Of a DNA stretch of 64,000 nucleotides, positions 8,202 through 16,921 are shown piece after piece. The notes under the pieces were generated by a model. The model had not been told where the DNA came from. It did no database searches and saw nothing but the letters and a program-made list of their open reading frames with translations. Location: positions 53,769-117,768 of the forward strand of contig JAEZFW010000035.1 in NCBI GenBank assembly GCA_023417315.1. Reading direction: 5' to 3'. The stretch comes from Pseudomonadota bacterium (GTDB lineage Bacteria; Pseudomonadota; Gammaproteobacteria; Steroidobacterales; Steroidobacteraceae). The position numbers and the translations under genes are program-made. The number at the start of each line of letters is the position of its first letter. The stretch's first letter is position 1.

Positions 8202-8230
8202 AAAAGGCCCCCTTGTGGGGCCTTTTCTGT
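8202..8230 (+). terminator. Rho-independent terminator after the tRNA pair
   Basis: AAAAGGCCCC and GGGGCCTTTT form a 10-bp stem around a 5-nt loop, with the right arm running into TTTTCTGTT. It begins nine bases after tRNA-Arg and ends the tRNA transcript before fba. Confidence 0.9.
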
Positions 8231-8359
8231 TCCGCCGACCGAGCAGCTGCAACTTGCTTGCGCTAAAGCTCGCATCTCCAATTCCTCCTCTGCCCGCACC
8301 GCATTATCATTGCGGGCCCTGTGTATACCGATCACTACCGCGCCTTAGGAGTTCGCTAA

Positions 8360-9424
8360 ATGGCTCTCGTCACCTTACGACAACTACTCGATCACGCGGC
8401 CGAGCACGACTACGGTGTGCCGGCATTCAACGTCAACAATCTGGAACAAGTCCGCGCGATCATGGAGGCGGCGAGTGAAACTGACAGTCCCGTGATCATG
8501 CAGGCGTCGGCGGGTGCTCGAAAGTACGCCGGTGCACCGTTTCTGCGTCACCTGATCCAAGCCGCTATCGAAGAGTGGCCCCATATTCCTGTCGTGATGC
8601 ACCAGGACCACGGTGCGAGCCCGGCGGTGTGCCAGCGCTCCATCCAACTCGGATTCTCTTCGGTGATGATGGACGGCTCGCTCAAGGAAGATGCGAAGAC
8701 CCCTGCGTCGTACGAGTACAACGTCGATGTCACTCGGCGTGTCGTCGAGATGGCGCATGCGTGCGGCGTGTCCGTCGAAGGTGAGCTCGGCTGTCTCGGG
8801 TCGCTGGAAACGGGCATGGCCGGCGAAGAAGATGGCGTGGGAGCAGAAGGCACGCTCGATCATTCGCAGCTACTGACCGATCCGAACGAAGCGGCCGACT
8901 TCGTGCGCAAGACCGGCGTCGATGCGCTCGCGATTGCGATTGGCACCTCGCACGGTGCGTACAAATTCACGCGTCCGCCCACCGGCGACATTCTTGCGAT
9001 CGGACGCATCAAAGAGATTCATCGCCGTATTCCGAACACGCACCTCGTAATGCATGGCTCGAGCTCGGTGCCGCAGGATTGGTTGAAGATCATCAACACC
9101 TACGGCGGTGATATGGGCGAGACGTACGGCGTGCCCGTCGAAGAAATTCAGGAAGGCATCAAGCACGGCGTGCGCAAGGTGAACATCGACACTGACCTGC
9201 GCATGGCGGCCACGGGCGCGGTGCGCAAGTTCTTCCATGATGATCGCAAGGAGTTCGATCCGCGTAAGTGGCTCGCTGTCTCGACGAAGGCCATGAAGTC
9301 GATCTGCAAAGCCCGGTACGAGCAATTCGGCACCGCGGGCAACGCATCGAAGATCAAGCCGATCGGTTTCGATGCGATGGTGACGCGCTACGCGAAGGGC
9401 GAGCTCGATCAGAAGGTCAACTAG
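8360..9424 (+). CDS. fba: Class II fructose-bisphosphate aldolase
   Basis: This enzyme cleaves fructose-1,6-bisphosphate, or condenses DHAP with G3P, using zinc. The 354-residue protein has the metal/substrate motifs VVMHQDHGAS near residue 78 (catalytic Asp, Zn His), a GELGCLG strand near 140, and the phosphate-binding GTSHGAYKF and MHGSSS segments near 195 and 230. The insertion between EDG and the second half, and VNIDTDLRMAATG, fit the class IIB (CbbA-like) subgroup. AGGAG precedes the start and a clear terminator follows at 9451. Confidence 0.96.
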   Translation: MALVTLRQLLDHAAEHDYGVPAFNVNNLEQVRAIMEAASETDSPVIMQASAGARKYAGAPFLRHLIQAAIEEWPHIPVVMHQDHGASPAVCQRSIQLGFSSVMMDGSLKEDAKTPASYEYNVDVTRRVVEMAHACGVSVEGELGCLGSLETGMAGEEDGVGAEGTLDHSQLLTDPNEAADFVRKTGVDALAIAIGTSHGAYKFTRPPTGDILAIGRIKEIHRRIPNTHLVMHGSSSVPQDWLKIINTYGGDMGETYGVPVEEIQEGIKHGVRKVNIDTDLRMAATGAVRKFFHDDRKEFDPRKWLAVSTKAMKSICKARYEQFGTAGNASKIKPIGFDAMVTRYAKGELDQKVN

Positions 9425-9450
9425 CCCGTCAGCGTCCTTGACCGATGCGA

Positions 9451-9485
9451 GGCCCGAGTACGTAAGTGCTCGGGCCATTTCTTTG
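9451..9485 (+). terminator. Rho-independent terminator of fba
   Basis: GGCCCGAG (9451-9458) and CTCGGGCC (9469-9476) form an 8-bp stem with a 10-nt loop, followed by ATTTCTTTG. Confidence 0.88.
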
Positions 9486-9493
9486 TCCATAAC

Positions 9494-9514
9494 CTCTGCG
9501 TCGCAAAGTACTTG
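9494..9514 (+). promoter_or_regulatory. CGCAAAGTACT motif before the membrane protein gene
   Basis: CTCTGCGTCGCAAAGTACTTG lies 34 nt before the GTG start at 9548. The core CGCAAAGTACT recurs at 10605-10615, directly before the uppS start, with CTCT again upstream of it. The two sites flank the membrane protein/winged-helix regulator pair, so they are candidate operators for that regulator. Confidence 0.5.
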
Positions 9515-9547
9515 ACGATCATGAGGTCCGGGGCGTAGCTTTGTCTC

Positions 9548-10177
9548 GTGACTACTTCACTCAAGCTGAGAACGAAGACACCGCCTAGCGTTCCGATGGA
9601 TTCGCATGCCGCGGCGACGCTTAGGTACATACGCGCGTCCATGGATGCGGCCGGGTCCGTTGTGGTGCCGGGTTCAACGGCGGCTGTGGCAGGTGCGTTC
9701 GGATTGATCGCCGCTGCGCTCTCGTCGATGCCGCACTGGCGCGAAGCGTGGCTCATCGTGTGGATCGCAGTTGCCATCGTGACCGCAACGGTCGGGGGCC
9801 TGCTCTTGCTGCGTCATTCGCCCGCAGGCACGCTGACGATCGCCGGTTCACCTATTCGCAAGTTTGTCCTGTGTTTCGCGCCGCCTATTGGGGGCGGCGC
9901 CGTGCTCACCGCTGTTCTTTGGGCGCACGATTATCAACAGCTCATCCCCGGGACTTGGCTCGTCCTGTACGGGTGCGCGCAGATCAGCGCCAGCGTCGCT
10001 GCGCGTGCGCAATTGGCTGTCACCGGAACAGGATTCATTCTGATAGGGATCGCGGCATTCATCGCGCCCCCCGCATCGCACATGCTTCTGCTGGCGCTCG
10101 GGTTCGGTGCGTTACATCTACTGCTTGCCTATCTGATCGCGAAGGCGAAACGCGTTCAGGCGAGTGAGGAGGGGTAG
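9548..10177 (+). CDS. Integral membrane protein of unknown function, paired with a winged-helix regulator
   Basis: I do not recognise a characterised family. The 209 residues contain about six hydrophobic segments, near 40-60, 65-90, 105-125, 130-150, 158-175 and 178-198. GTG 9548 starts the longest frame; ATG 9596 is equally plausible and would place the start nearer the first membrane helix. The gene ends three bases before the regulator gene, so the two form an operon, and the shared motif upstream suggests regulation by that protein. Confidence 0.7.
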   Translation: MTTSLKLRTKTPPSVPMDSHAAATLRYIRASMDAAGSVVVPGSTAAVAGAFGLIAAALSSMPHWREAWLIVWIAVAIVTATVGGLLLLRHSPAGTLTIAGSPIRKFVLCFAPPIGGGAVLTAVLWAHDYQQLIPGTWLVLYGCAQISASVAARAQLAVTGTGFILIGIAAFIAPPASHMLLLALGFGALHLLLAYLIAKAKRVQASEEG

Positions 10178-10180
10178 GGC

Positions 10181-10576
10181 ATGGCAGCCAATCAAAAGGC
10201 ATCGTCGGCTACGAAGCCGAATCAGACTCCTGGTCGCAAGCGTGCCAAGTTGGCTGCGGTGCCGGGCTCTGCAGTCGCTGACGATGCGCAGTTCGATCGA
10301 CTGATCTATGAGCGTGTGCGCCTTGGCATCATGAGCGCGCTCGCGGTCCGTGAGGAGCTCACCTTTACGGAGCTCAAGGCGCTCTTCGATGTCAGCGATG
10401 GCAACTTGAGTGCTCACGCACGCAAGCTCGAGGAGGCGAAGTACTTGACCTGCACGAAGACCTTCGAGGAACGCCGTCCAAAGTCCGTCTATCGCATCAC
10501 GCAGCGCGGACGCGACGCGCTCAATCGTTATCTCGATCATGTGGAAGCCGTGATCAAAGCGACGAGACGCGGCTAA
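10181..10576 (+). CDS. Winged-helix transcriptional regulator (MarR/HTH_34-like)
   Basis: This is a small DNA-binding protein of 131 residues. A disordered basic N-terminus of about 40 residues precedes one winged-helix domain: VRLGIMSALAVREELTFTEL, then the recognition-helix region LFDVSDGNLSAHARKLEEA near 78-97, then a wing and dimerisation helix ending RALNRY-like. Regulators of this group typically repress neighbouring membrane-protein genes. Translationally close to the preceding gene. Candidate binding sites lie at 9502 and 10605. Confidence 0.82.
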   Translation: MAANQKASSATKPNQTPGRKRAKLAAVPGSAVADDAQFDRLIYERVRLGIMSALAVREELTFTELKALFDVSDGNLSAHARKLEEAKYLTCTKTFEERRPKSVYRITQRGRDALNRYLDHVEAVIKATRRG

Positions 10577-10585
10577 GAAAAAAAT

Positions 10586-10616
10586 TTGACATGTAACTCT
10601 ATAACGCAAAGTACTC
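10586..10616 (+). promoter_or_regulatory. Promoter-like element and second CGCAAAGTACT motif before uppS
   Basis: TTGACA at 10586-10591 matches a -35 box. The core CGCAAAGTACT at 10605-10615 overlaps the expected -10 area. The ATG of uppS follows at 10621 with no ribosome binding site, so the message may be nearly leaderless. The shared motif with 9502-9512 points to a common regulator. Confidence 0.5.
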
Positions 10617-10620
10617 TTTT

Positions 10621-11331
10621 ATGCATATTGCAGTCATCATGGATGGCAATGGACGTTGGGCTGCCGCTCGTGGCCTCCCGAGAAGCGCAGGTCATCGAGC
10701 GGGCGCGAACGCAGTCGATCGGATCGTCACGGCAGCCGCGAGAGCTCAGACAGGGATCCTGACGCTATATGCGTTCTCGACAAACAACTGGCAGCGCCCG
10801 CCCAGTGAAGTGCGAGCTTTGTTTGCTCTGTTTCGACGCTATCTCGTCACGCAGACCGAACGTTGTCTGGCGCAGTCGATTCGCATCAATGTGATCGGCC
10901 GTCGCGATCGCTTGGATTCGGCTCTGCTCGAGGCGATCGAGCGCAGCGAGAGCGCCACCGCGCGATGCACGCGTATGGATCTGAGAATCGCAGTGGACTA
11001 TTCGGCGCAGGACAGTCTGATCGCGACGTGTCATCGGATGAGAAATGCCTCGAATGCGGACCGAGTGCAGTTCTCCAGATGCCTTGGTGATGTGAACCAC
11101 GCAATGTCGCCTGCAGCCGATGTCGACTTGCTGATCCGCACAGGCGGTGAGAAGCGGTTGAGCGATTTCCTTCTATGGGAGTGTGCATACGCCGAGCTCT
11201 ACTTCACCGATTGCTTGTGGCCCGATTTCGACGAATCGGAATTCAAGCGAGCGCTCGATGACTTTCATCGGCGCGAGCGCAGGTTCGGTGCGTTACCCCG
11301 CGCGCGCGAGGTGGAGGCGGCACATGGTTGA
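10621..11331 (+). CDS. uppS: Di-trans,poly-cis polyprenyl diphosphate synthase (UppS family)
   Basis: Cis-prenyltransferase making undecaprenyl (or a related polyprenyl) diphosphate, the lipid carrier for cell-envelope glycans. The 236-residue protein opens with HIAVIMDGNGRWAA, which includes the catalytic Asp, then GHRAG, the FSTNNWQRP segment near 55, and the C-terminal signature DLLIRTGGEKRLSDFLLWE near 172-190. Housekeeping uppS normally sits between frr/pyrH and cdsA. Here it heads a different operon with a radical SAM enzyme and a sugar-phosphate transferase, so it may be a second copy dedicated to that pathway. Confidence 0.9.
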   Translation: MHIAVIMDGNGRWAAARGLPRSAGHRAGANAVDRIVTAAARAQTGILTLYAFSTNNWQRPPSEVRALFALFRRYLVTQTERCLAQSIRINVIGRRDRLDSALLEAIERSESATARCTRMDLRIAVDYSAQDSLIATCHRMRNASNADRVQFSRCLGDVNHAMSPAADVDLLIRTGGEKRLSDFLLWECAYAELYFTDCLWPDFDESEFKRALDDFHRRERRFGALPRAREVEAAHG

Positions 11332-12862
11332 GCTTCTCTCCACCCGGAGCGCTCCAGCACAGCCAAGAGAAATGATCGAGCCGCCCGCGCTTGGGCCGGC
11401 GCGTCCGGAGCGCGCCGTATGCAAGCGCTTTGCATTGCTCATCAATCCGTTCTACCCGAAAGACCCACGAGCAAGCTATGGGAAGCACGTTCTCACGCCG
11501 ACCTTGGCGCTGACGAGCATCGCCGCCGCCACGCCTGAGGACTGGAACGTCGAGTATTGGGACGAGAACTTACTGCAAGGAGCGCCTCCGGCGGATCCTG
11601 TTCCACACGTCGTGGGAATCACCGTTCATCTCACATTCGCCCGACGTGCCTATGACATCGCGCGCTGGTTCCGCGCCCATGGCTCGCTCGTCATTCTCGG
11701 CGGTCTTCATGTGCTGTCGTGTCCCGACGAAGCGCTCGCGCATGCCGATGCAATCGCCATCGGAGATGGCGTGCAGCTTTGGCCGCAGATCTTGAGCGAC
11801 ATCGAGAACGGTCGGCTGCAGCGGCGCTATGCCGCCGATTACCGTCGCGCGTATGCGCTCGATCCGGCGCCACGACGGGTGATTCTGCCGCGCGATTCAT
11901 TTCTGACGACCACGAGCGTGATCGCCACGCGCGGTTGTCACAATCGCTGCGGCTTCTGTTATCTGTCGACGGACGGGCTGCACATGCCGTATCGCATGCG
12001 GCACGTCGATCAAGTGGTCGAAGAGATCGCTGCAGATGATCAACCCTATACCGTCTTCATCGATAACAATCTGGGCTCGCGTCCCGACTATCTGCGCCAA
12101 CTCTGCGCGGCCATCGAGCCGCTAGGAATCATCTGGAGCGCGGCCGTCACGATCGATGTGACGGATGATCCCTCGCTCGTGCGAGACATGGCTCGTTCGG
12201 GCTGCACGGGCGTATTCGTCGGCTTCGAGTCGCTCAACGAAGGCAATCTCGTCGACGCACGCAAGCGTACTCCTGCGCCTGAGGATTACGCGCGCAGAGT
12301 GGAGCTGCTGCATCGATACGGCATCCAGGTCAACGGCAGTTTCGTGCTCGGGTTCGATCACGACACGCCGGATGTGTTTGAGCGCACAGTGCGCTGGATC
12401 GAAGCGACTCGGTTGGAGTGCGCGACATTCCATATCCTGACGCCGTACCCCGGCACGCCGCTCTTTCGGCAGCTCGAGGCGGAAGGTCGCATCCTGCATC
12501 GAGATTGGGACAAGTACGACACAGCGCACGTCGTGTTTCGACCGAAACAGATGAGCGAAGCGGAGCTCGACGCAGGATACGCGTGGTGCTACGACACGCT
12601 GTTCTCTCATCAATCGATCTGGCGACGGCGTCCGGAGGATCGCAGCGCGGTTCCAGCGTATCTAGCGATGAGCTACTTGTACAAGCGCTCCAACCGCTTT
12701 TGGCATTTGCTCATCAAACATCGATTGACTGCGGCGGTGTGGCGCCCATTGATCGAGCACTCACGGCGTCGGCATTTGCGGTTTCGTCGCAAGCTCGCCG
12801 CACTCGACGCCGATGCGAAGGGGCCAATCAGGTCAAAGAAGTTTCTCAGTGCGGGCGTGTAA
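11324..12862 (+). CDS. B12-binding radical SAM protein
   Basis: The 512-residue protein combines an N-terminal cobalamin-binding-like Rossmann domain (about 40-190, with VVGITVHLTFA and SLVILGGLHV) and a radical SAM core. The cluster motif RGCHNRCGFCY, a CxxxCxxC, lies near residue 205. A GSFVLGFDHDTPDVF segment and TPYPGTPL near 375 follow, as in HpnJ/BchE-like enzymes that modify lipids or tetrapyrroles. ATG 11324 overlaps the end of uppS by eight bases and has GGAGG upstream, so translation is coupled. The substrate is unknown; a polyprenyl or glycolipid modification is suggested by the neighbours only. Confidence 0.85.
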   Translation: MVELLSTRSAPAQPREMIEPPALGPARPERAVCKRFALLINPFYPKDPRASYGKHVLTPTLALTSIAAATPEDWNVEYWDENLLQGAPPADPVPHVVGITVHLTFARRAYDIARWFRAHGSLVILGGLHVLSCPDEALAHADAIAIGDGVQLWPQILSDIENGRLQRRYAADYRRAYALDPAPRRVILPRDSFLTTTSVIATRGCHNRCGFCYLSTDGLHMPYRMRHVDQVVEEIAADDQPYTVFIDNNLGSRPDYLRQLCAAIEPLGIIWSAAVTIDVTDDPSLVRDMARSGCTGVFVGFESLNEGNLVDARKRTPAPEDYARRVELLHRYGIQVNGSFVLGFDHDTPDVFERTVRWIEATRLECATFHILTPYPGTPLFRQLEAEGRILHRDWDKYDTAHVVFRPKQMSEAELDAGYAWCYDTLFSHQSIWRRRPEDRSAVPAYLAMSYLYKRSNRFWHLLIKHRLTAAVWRPLIEHSRRRHLRFRRKLAALDADAKGPIRSKKFLSAGV

Positions 12863-12876
12863 CGAGGAGCACTCGA

Positions 12877-13470
12877 ATGACGATACCTTCAGCTCAGCAA
12901 TACTTGGGTAAGCGTGCCTTCGATGTCGCAGTGGCGGGTGCTGCTTGTCTCGCCTTCGCGCCGCTAGCGGCAGGTGTCGCGATTGCGCATTGGCTCGAGG
13001 ACGGCGGGCCTGCGCTCTTCCCGCAGCCGCGTGTCGGCCAGCATCGGCAACCCTTCACGATTCTGAAGTTCCGCAGCATGCGCGAACAGCAGGTGACTCG
13101 AGTAGGTCAGTGGCTACGTCGCACGGGCATCGACGAATTGCCTCAGTTCATCAATGTGCTACGCGGTGAGATGAGCGTTGTCGGGCCGCGGCCGCTCACC
13201 GAAGCCGATGTGCAACGACTCGGGTGGGATAAAGCTCAACACGACTGGCGCTTCGCCGCGCGTCCCGGCATCACAGGCCTTTCGCAGCTGATCGCAGGCC
13301 GCGGCGCGCGCTCCACGCAGCGATTGGATCGTCTGTATCTACAGAAGCAGAACGTCGCGCTCGATGCACAGTTAGTTGCGCTCTCGTTCGCGGTGAATGT
13401 CTTCGGCAAGTCTGCGGTCCGTCGATGGCTCACCGCGAGCCGCTCTGCCGAAGCAACGCAGACGCCGTGA
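12877..13470 (+). CDS. Initiating phosphoglycosyltransferase (bacterial sugar transferase family)
   Basis: Transfers a sugar phosphate from a UDP-sugar to a polyprenyl phosphate at the inner membrane. The 197 residues have one N-terminal re-entrant membrane helix (10-32) after KRAFD, then FTILKFRSM, the hallmark GIDELPQFINVLRGEMSVVGPRP near 87-109 and RPGITGLSQ. It is the short monotopic type, with no extra transmembrane domain. GAGGAG precedes the ATG, 14 nt after the radical SAM gene. Acting on the lipid made by the uppS product is the natural reading of this operon. Confidence 0.9.
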   Translation: MTIPSAQQYLGKRAFDVAVAGAACLAFAPLAAGVAIAHWLEDGGPALFPQPRVGQHRQPFTILKFRSMREQQVTRVGQWLRRTGIDELPQFINVLRGEMSVVGPRPLTEADVQRLGWDKAQHDWRFAARPGITGLSQLIAGRGARSTQRLDRLYLQKQNVALDAQLVALSFAVNVFGKSAVRRWLTASRSAEATQTP

Positions 13471-13471
13471 G

Positions 13472-15736
13472 TCAATTCGAGACAGTGTCGGGGATCGCCT
13501 GCTCCGCGATCTGGATGTCTTTCGCGACTTCGCGTGTGAGCTCATCCCAGTCAACGGTGCCGACGCGATTGGTCCAAAGCGGATTCTTGTAGAGCGAGCG
13601 GGCCTGAGCGGTGTATCGCATCCAGTGCTCAGCCGCCTGCTTGAGCTCCCGCACCGAGCGCCGTCGGTGCGCGTCCTCGCCTGTCTTGCGGAACATCTCG
13701 AGCGCGGTGGCTCCTCGAATCTTTGCGGCGTAGTACTTGCCCAGTAGGCTCATCGCGCGGATATCCGAGAGCGTCTCGTTGAGCTCGACCGTGTGCGCGC
13801 CTGACGCGTGGGATTTCAGCCGATCGAGCTCGGCGAGCGCGGTGTCGGCATGCGTATCGAGTCGTGTCGCAACTTCGATCGGCGTGGTCCCGACTGCGGG
13901 CTGCGAAGACAAGGTCGCCGTGACGTAGCGAGGAATAGAGAGGTTATCCGTCCCTGGATGAGTGTTCGACGTGATGAACCGATTCACATCGTGAAAGCCG
14001 CTCTCGGTCTGAGCCGGACCTGGACGACTGCGAGCGCCCTCGATGTACCACTGGAAGTCGAAGTCGGCCCAATGAAAGCCGGTGGTGACCGGATAGATCA
14101 TCGATGCATGTTGCCAAGCTTCGAAGAGACGCTGCGCAATCAGCGGCGGGAAGCGATTCCCGAGCAATGCGATGAAACGCTCGTTCGGAATGGTCGGGTC
14201 GTAGCCAAGCCGGCCCCACATCATCCAGTGATACCAGTGCTTGTCGAACTCGAGCTCGCGCTCGCGTGTCGCCGTCCGTAGAAAGTCACGGCCCCACACC
14301 CACATGTCTGAGCCCAGATAGAAACCCTGCGAGGGTTCATGCGGAATGTTCTTGATGAACTCGCGCACGAAGTCCGGTGCGCCCCACCGGAACATCAAAG
14401 CGTCGTCGTTGCGAATCGTCCAGACAGTCTTCAAGTCGCCGAGGGATTCCACGAACCCATGATGGAACGTTTGCTTGGTCGAGCTCAGTGCATGCGCCTG
14501 GGCATACTTGAAGCTGAAGATGAAGTCGACGTTCTTCTGAGCTCGGAGCGGGGCGAATGTACGTGCTATATCCTGGGCGCGGGTCTGATGTTGCCGATGG
14601 ATGAATCGGATCGCTCGATCCGGCTGTTCGCGAGCGACGTCCAGGACTCCGCGTCCATACGTCGCGAATGCCCAATCCTCCTTCTCCTGGAACTCTTCAT
14701 CGGGCATGTTCTCGCCGGTCGTAAGTCCAATACCGCGCAACAACGGATACGTTCGAAACAGCTCGCGAACGCTCTTGCGGAAATAGTCGACCGTGACTGG
14801 ATTGTCGATCGCGTCCGTGATGCCGTACTTGCCGTCGACGCCGTACGTGTAGATGTTCCAGGTGACGATGTAAAAATCGATGTTGCGATCCTTCGCGTAC
14901 TGCATGACGGCCCGCCAAAACGCGATCTTGTCTTCGATCGTCATGCGCTTCAGCGTTTCTGTCTTCGCGAGCATCTCGCGCGTGACGAGGCCCGTCGCGA
15001 TAGTGGGGTAGTCCTCTTCGAAATCGATCGTCGAGCGCTTCACATCCGCAAGTGCTACGTCCGGATACTCGGGCACTTTCACGAGTGATGGAAACGGGTG
15101 GAGGTTCCAAACGGAAACGTAGTTGTAGCGATAGCGGGCGAGCTGATCGAGATAGCGCTGCCAGAACTCCATGTCCCACATGTCACCGATGTTTGCCTGC
15201 GCGGCATCGCTCATGTCCGAGTAGCTCGGGGTGCGCACATCTAACGGAATGTTGAACTTCGTGCCGCGCATCGTCATATACGGACTGCGTTCGATCGGCT
15301 GAATGCCCGTCACATCGAACAGTCGAATCTGCTCTGCGAGCTCGAGGGCACCGTACATCACGCCACCATCGCCCTTGCCGATCACCCAAAGTACAGGCGA
15401 ATCCGTGGGCCCAGTGCGCCGGAGGGCGAAACCTTCTTGCGTCAGTGTCGCTGGAATCGTCACGCCAGCATCGCGTGTCCGCTGGAGTGTCTTAGGTTCA
15501 TCGCGAGATAAGAGAATGATGGTCGTGCTGTTCCTTGGATCAGCTGCGGAGGGGCGCAGCACAGTGTGATCGCGCGCGGTCAGTGCTGCTTCGATCTCGG
15601 CGACGCCGAAGCGCGCCGGGCCGCTATCCACCGCGAGCTCGATGGTGACTTGAGCGGCAGGAATGGCCGCTGAGAAGAGCAGCAGTGCTGCGCTCAAGAA
15701 TGGGTAGCGAAGAATGTCGCGCACTGGCTCGCCCAT
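13472..15736 (-). CDS. Secreted glycoside hydrolase-like protein (GH67/GH20-type fold, uncertain)
   Basis: The 754-residue protein starts with a signal peptide (hydrophobic 12-27, cleavage near PAAQ). An N-terminal alpha/beta domain with LTQEGFALRR and LWVIGKGDGGVMYGALELAEQI near 95-135 resembles the accessory domain before the barrel in GH67 alpha-glucuronidases and GH20 enzymes. A long barrel-like region follows with FWQRYLDQLARYRYNYVSVWNLHPFP near 188, GIGLTTGENMPDEE near 337 and an all-helical C-terminus. I cannot name catalytic residues. It ends two bases from the convergent sugar-transferase gene. Confidence 0.65.
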   Translation of the reverse strand: MGEPVRDILRYPFLSAALLLFSAAIPAAQVTIELAVDSGPARFGVAEIEAALTARDHTVLRPSAADPRNSTTIILLSRDEPKTLQRTRDAGVTIPATLTQEGFALRRTGPTDSPVLWVIGKGDGGVMYGALELAEQIRLFDVTGIQPIERSPYMTMRGTKFNIPLDVRTPSYSDMSDAAQANIGDMWDMEFWQRYLDQLARYRYNYVSVWNLHPFPSLVKVPEYPDVALADVKRSTIDFEEDYPTIATGLVTREMLAKTETLKRMTIEDKIAFWRAVMQYAKDRNIDFYIVTWNIYTYGVDGKYGITDAIDNPVTVDYFRKSVRELFRTYPLLRGIGLTTGENMPDEEFQEKEDWAFATYGRGVLDVAREQPDRAIRFIHRQHQTRAQDIARTFAPLRAQKNVDFIFSFKYAQAHALSSTKQTFHHGFVESLGDLKTVWTIRNDDALMFRWGAPDFVREFIKNIPHEPSQGFYLGSDMWVWGRDFLRTATRERELEFDKHWYHWMMWGRLGYDPTIPNERFIALLGNRFPPLIAQRLFEAWQHASMIYPVTTGFHWADFDFQWYIEGARSRPGPAQTESGFHDVNRFITSNTHPGTDNLSIPRYVTATLSSQPAVGTTPIEVATRLDTHADTALAELDRLKSHASGAHTVELNETLSDIRAMSLLGKYYAAKIRGATALEMFRKTGEDAHRRRSVRELKQAAEHWMRYTAQARSLYKNPLWTNRVGTVDWDELTREVAKDIQIAEQAIPDTVSN

Positions 15737-15887
15737 CGAGATAAAGCTCGATGCTAAGCGATTGCAGATGCGCTTATCGCGAAATGATGTTAACGCCGCG
15801 GTCCGAGCGCGTGGGGCGTTGTGCGGCTTTCTATGGACCTGCGCGGACAGCTCATGTCAGCGCAGTCGCTTAGTCTGGCCGTAAGGG

Positions 15888-16538
15888 CTAGCGTTGCTCT
15901 CGGATCTCGAATTTGACAGGAACCTGTTTCCAACGGACGACTGGGATGCCATCTCGCGTTCCAGGCACGAAGCGCCACTTGCGAGCTTCCCGCACCGCCG
16001 ATTGATCGAGAGACGCAAATCCACTCGACTGGATCAGGCGGATCTGACCTACGCGACCGTTCTCCAAGACTTCGAGCGAGAGCAGCACCGTGCCGCCGTG
16101 GCCGGCACGAATATCCGCAGCCGGATAGATGGGCTCGCTCAAGCCGCGCGCAGGGATGCCGGGTTCGACAATGGTAGTCAATGGTTCAGGATCGGCCTGG
16201 GAGATCGGGGGCAACTGCTGGTTCGGGGTTGGAGTCGCAGTCGGCGCTGGGTCATCCGGTGCGTACTCGGGGCGCGGCACCTCGGGCTTGGGTACGAAGA
16301 GAGTAGGAGGCATCGGGTCCACGTCGATCACCTGCGGGTGAGGTTCGGGCTTGGGCTCGAGCGGGACGAATTCGACTTCCGTCTGGGGCGGCGGAAGAAT
16401 CAGCTTCGTGAAGGACAGCCCATTGTTCACGGCCCAGATGAAGGCAACATGCATTAGAACAATCAGCGCCAGAAACCAACCTTTCGGCGAGTCGAGTGCG
16501 TGCAGCGGCGGAAACGTATTGATCGTCGTCGTGCTCAT
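15888..16538 (-). CDS. tonB: Energy transducer TonB
   Basis: TonB couples the proton motive force to outer-membrane receptors. The 216 residues have one N-terminal membrane helix (about 17-37), a Pro/Glu/Lys-rich spacer (about 45-125) and a C-terminal TonB domain with ARGLSEPIYPAADIRAGHGG, GTVLLSLEVLENG and AVREARKWRFVPG. The start at 16538 is chosen because GGGAGAAG precedes it and the helix is then close to the N-terminus; the frame is open 54 codons further upstream. No exbB/exbD neighbours are present. Confidence 0.92.
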   Translation of the reverse strand: MSTTTINTFPPLHALDSPKGWFLALIVLMHVAFIWAVNNGLSFTKLILPPPQTEVEFVPLEPKPEPHPQVIDVDPMPPTLFVPKPEVPRPEYAPDDPAPTATPTPNQQLPPISQADPEPLTTIVEPGIPARGLSEPIYPAADIRAGHGGTVLLSLEVLENGRVGQIRLIQSSGFASLDQSAVREARKWRFVPGTRDGIPVVRWKQVPVKFEIREQR

Positions 16539-16921
16539 GCTTCTTCTCCCACGTACGCCAGTATCTACTAGGACAGCAAAGCAGGCGCGAACAGCATGCA
16601 GGCGACAGCTCGTGCTCAGCGCCGATCTGCGGGCCTGCTCCGTTGGGTTGTCAATGCGGTTAGGTAGCGCGCAATGCAGAAGGTTCCGTACGCGCTTCAC
16701 AATCCGAAGGCGAGGGGTCGTTTACGCCTTCTTCGACGTTCGTCTAGTTGCGAGTCGGGGAAGCGAGGTGTTTCACATAGCCGGGAGTTCTCAGCACGGC
16801 TTGTTGCCCCCCCTAACCCTCCCCCGCCCTGCGGGGGAGGGGGCTTCTAGCTTTGGGGCGTCGCTCTTGTTCTGGCCAGCGGCCAGTTAGCCGGTTGACA
16901 GATTTGATCCGCTGACGCGGA
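16539..16921. other. tonB-iorB intergenic region
   Basis: These 383 nt contain no supported gene. They must hold the tonB promoter, near 16545-16700, and the 3' end of the iorAB transcript. The hairpin repeat at 16814-16841 is the only structured element seen. Confidence 0.4.
16814..16841. repeat. CTAACCCTCCCCC-type hairpin repeat, copy 2
   Basis: TAACCCTCCCCCGC and GCGGGGGAGGG form a strong hairpin. It is a near-copy of 4305-4335. It lies 80 nt downstream of iorB and may mark the 3' end of that transcript. Confidence 0.55.

Noticed and set aside
12418..12876. N-terminal extension of the phosphoglycosyltransferase frame
   Set aside because: The upstream part overlaps the radical SAM gene; ATG 12877 has GAGGAG and gives the normal family N-terminus.
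14339..15088. Antisense open frame of 249 residues in the glycoside-hydrolase-like gene
   Set aside because: It lies fully inside the long minus-strand gene with signal peptide; no domain seen.
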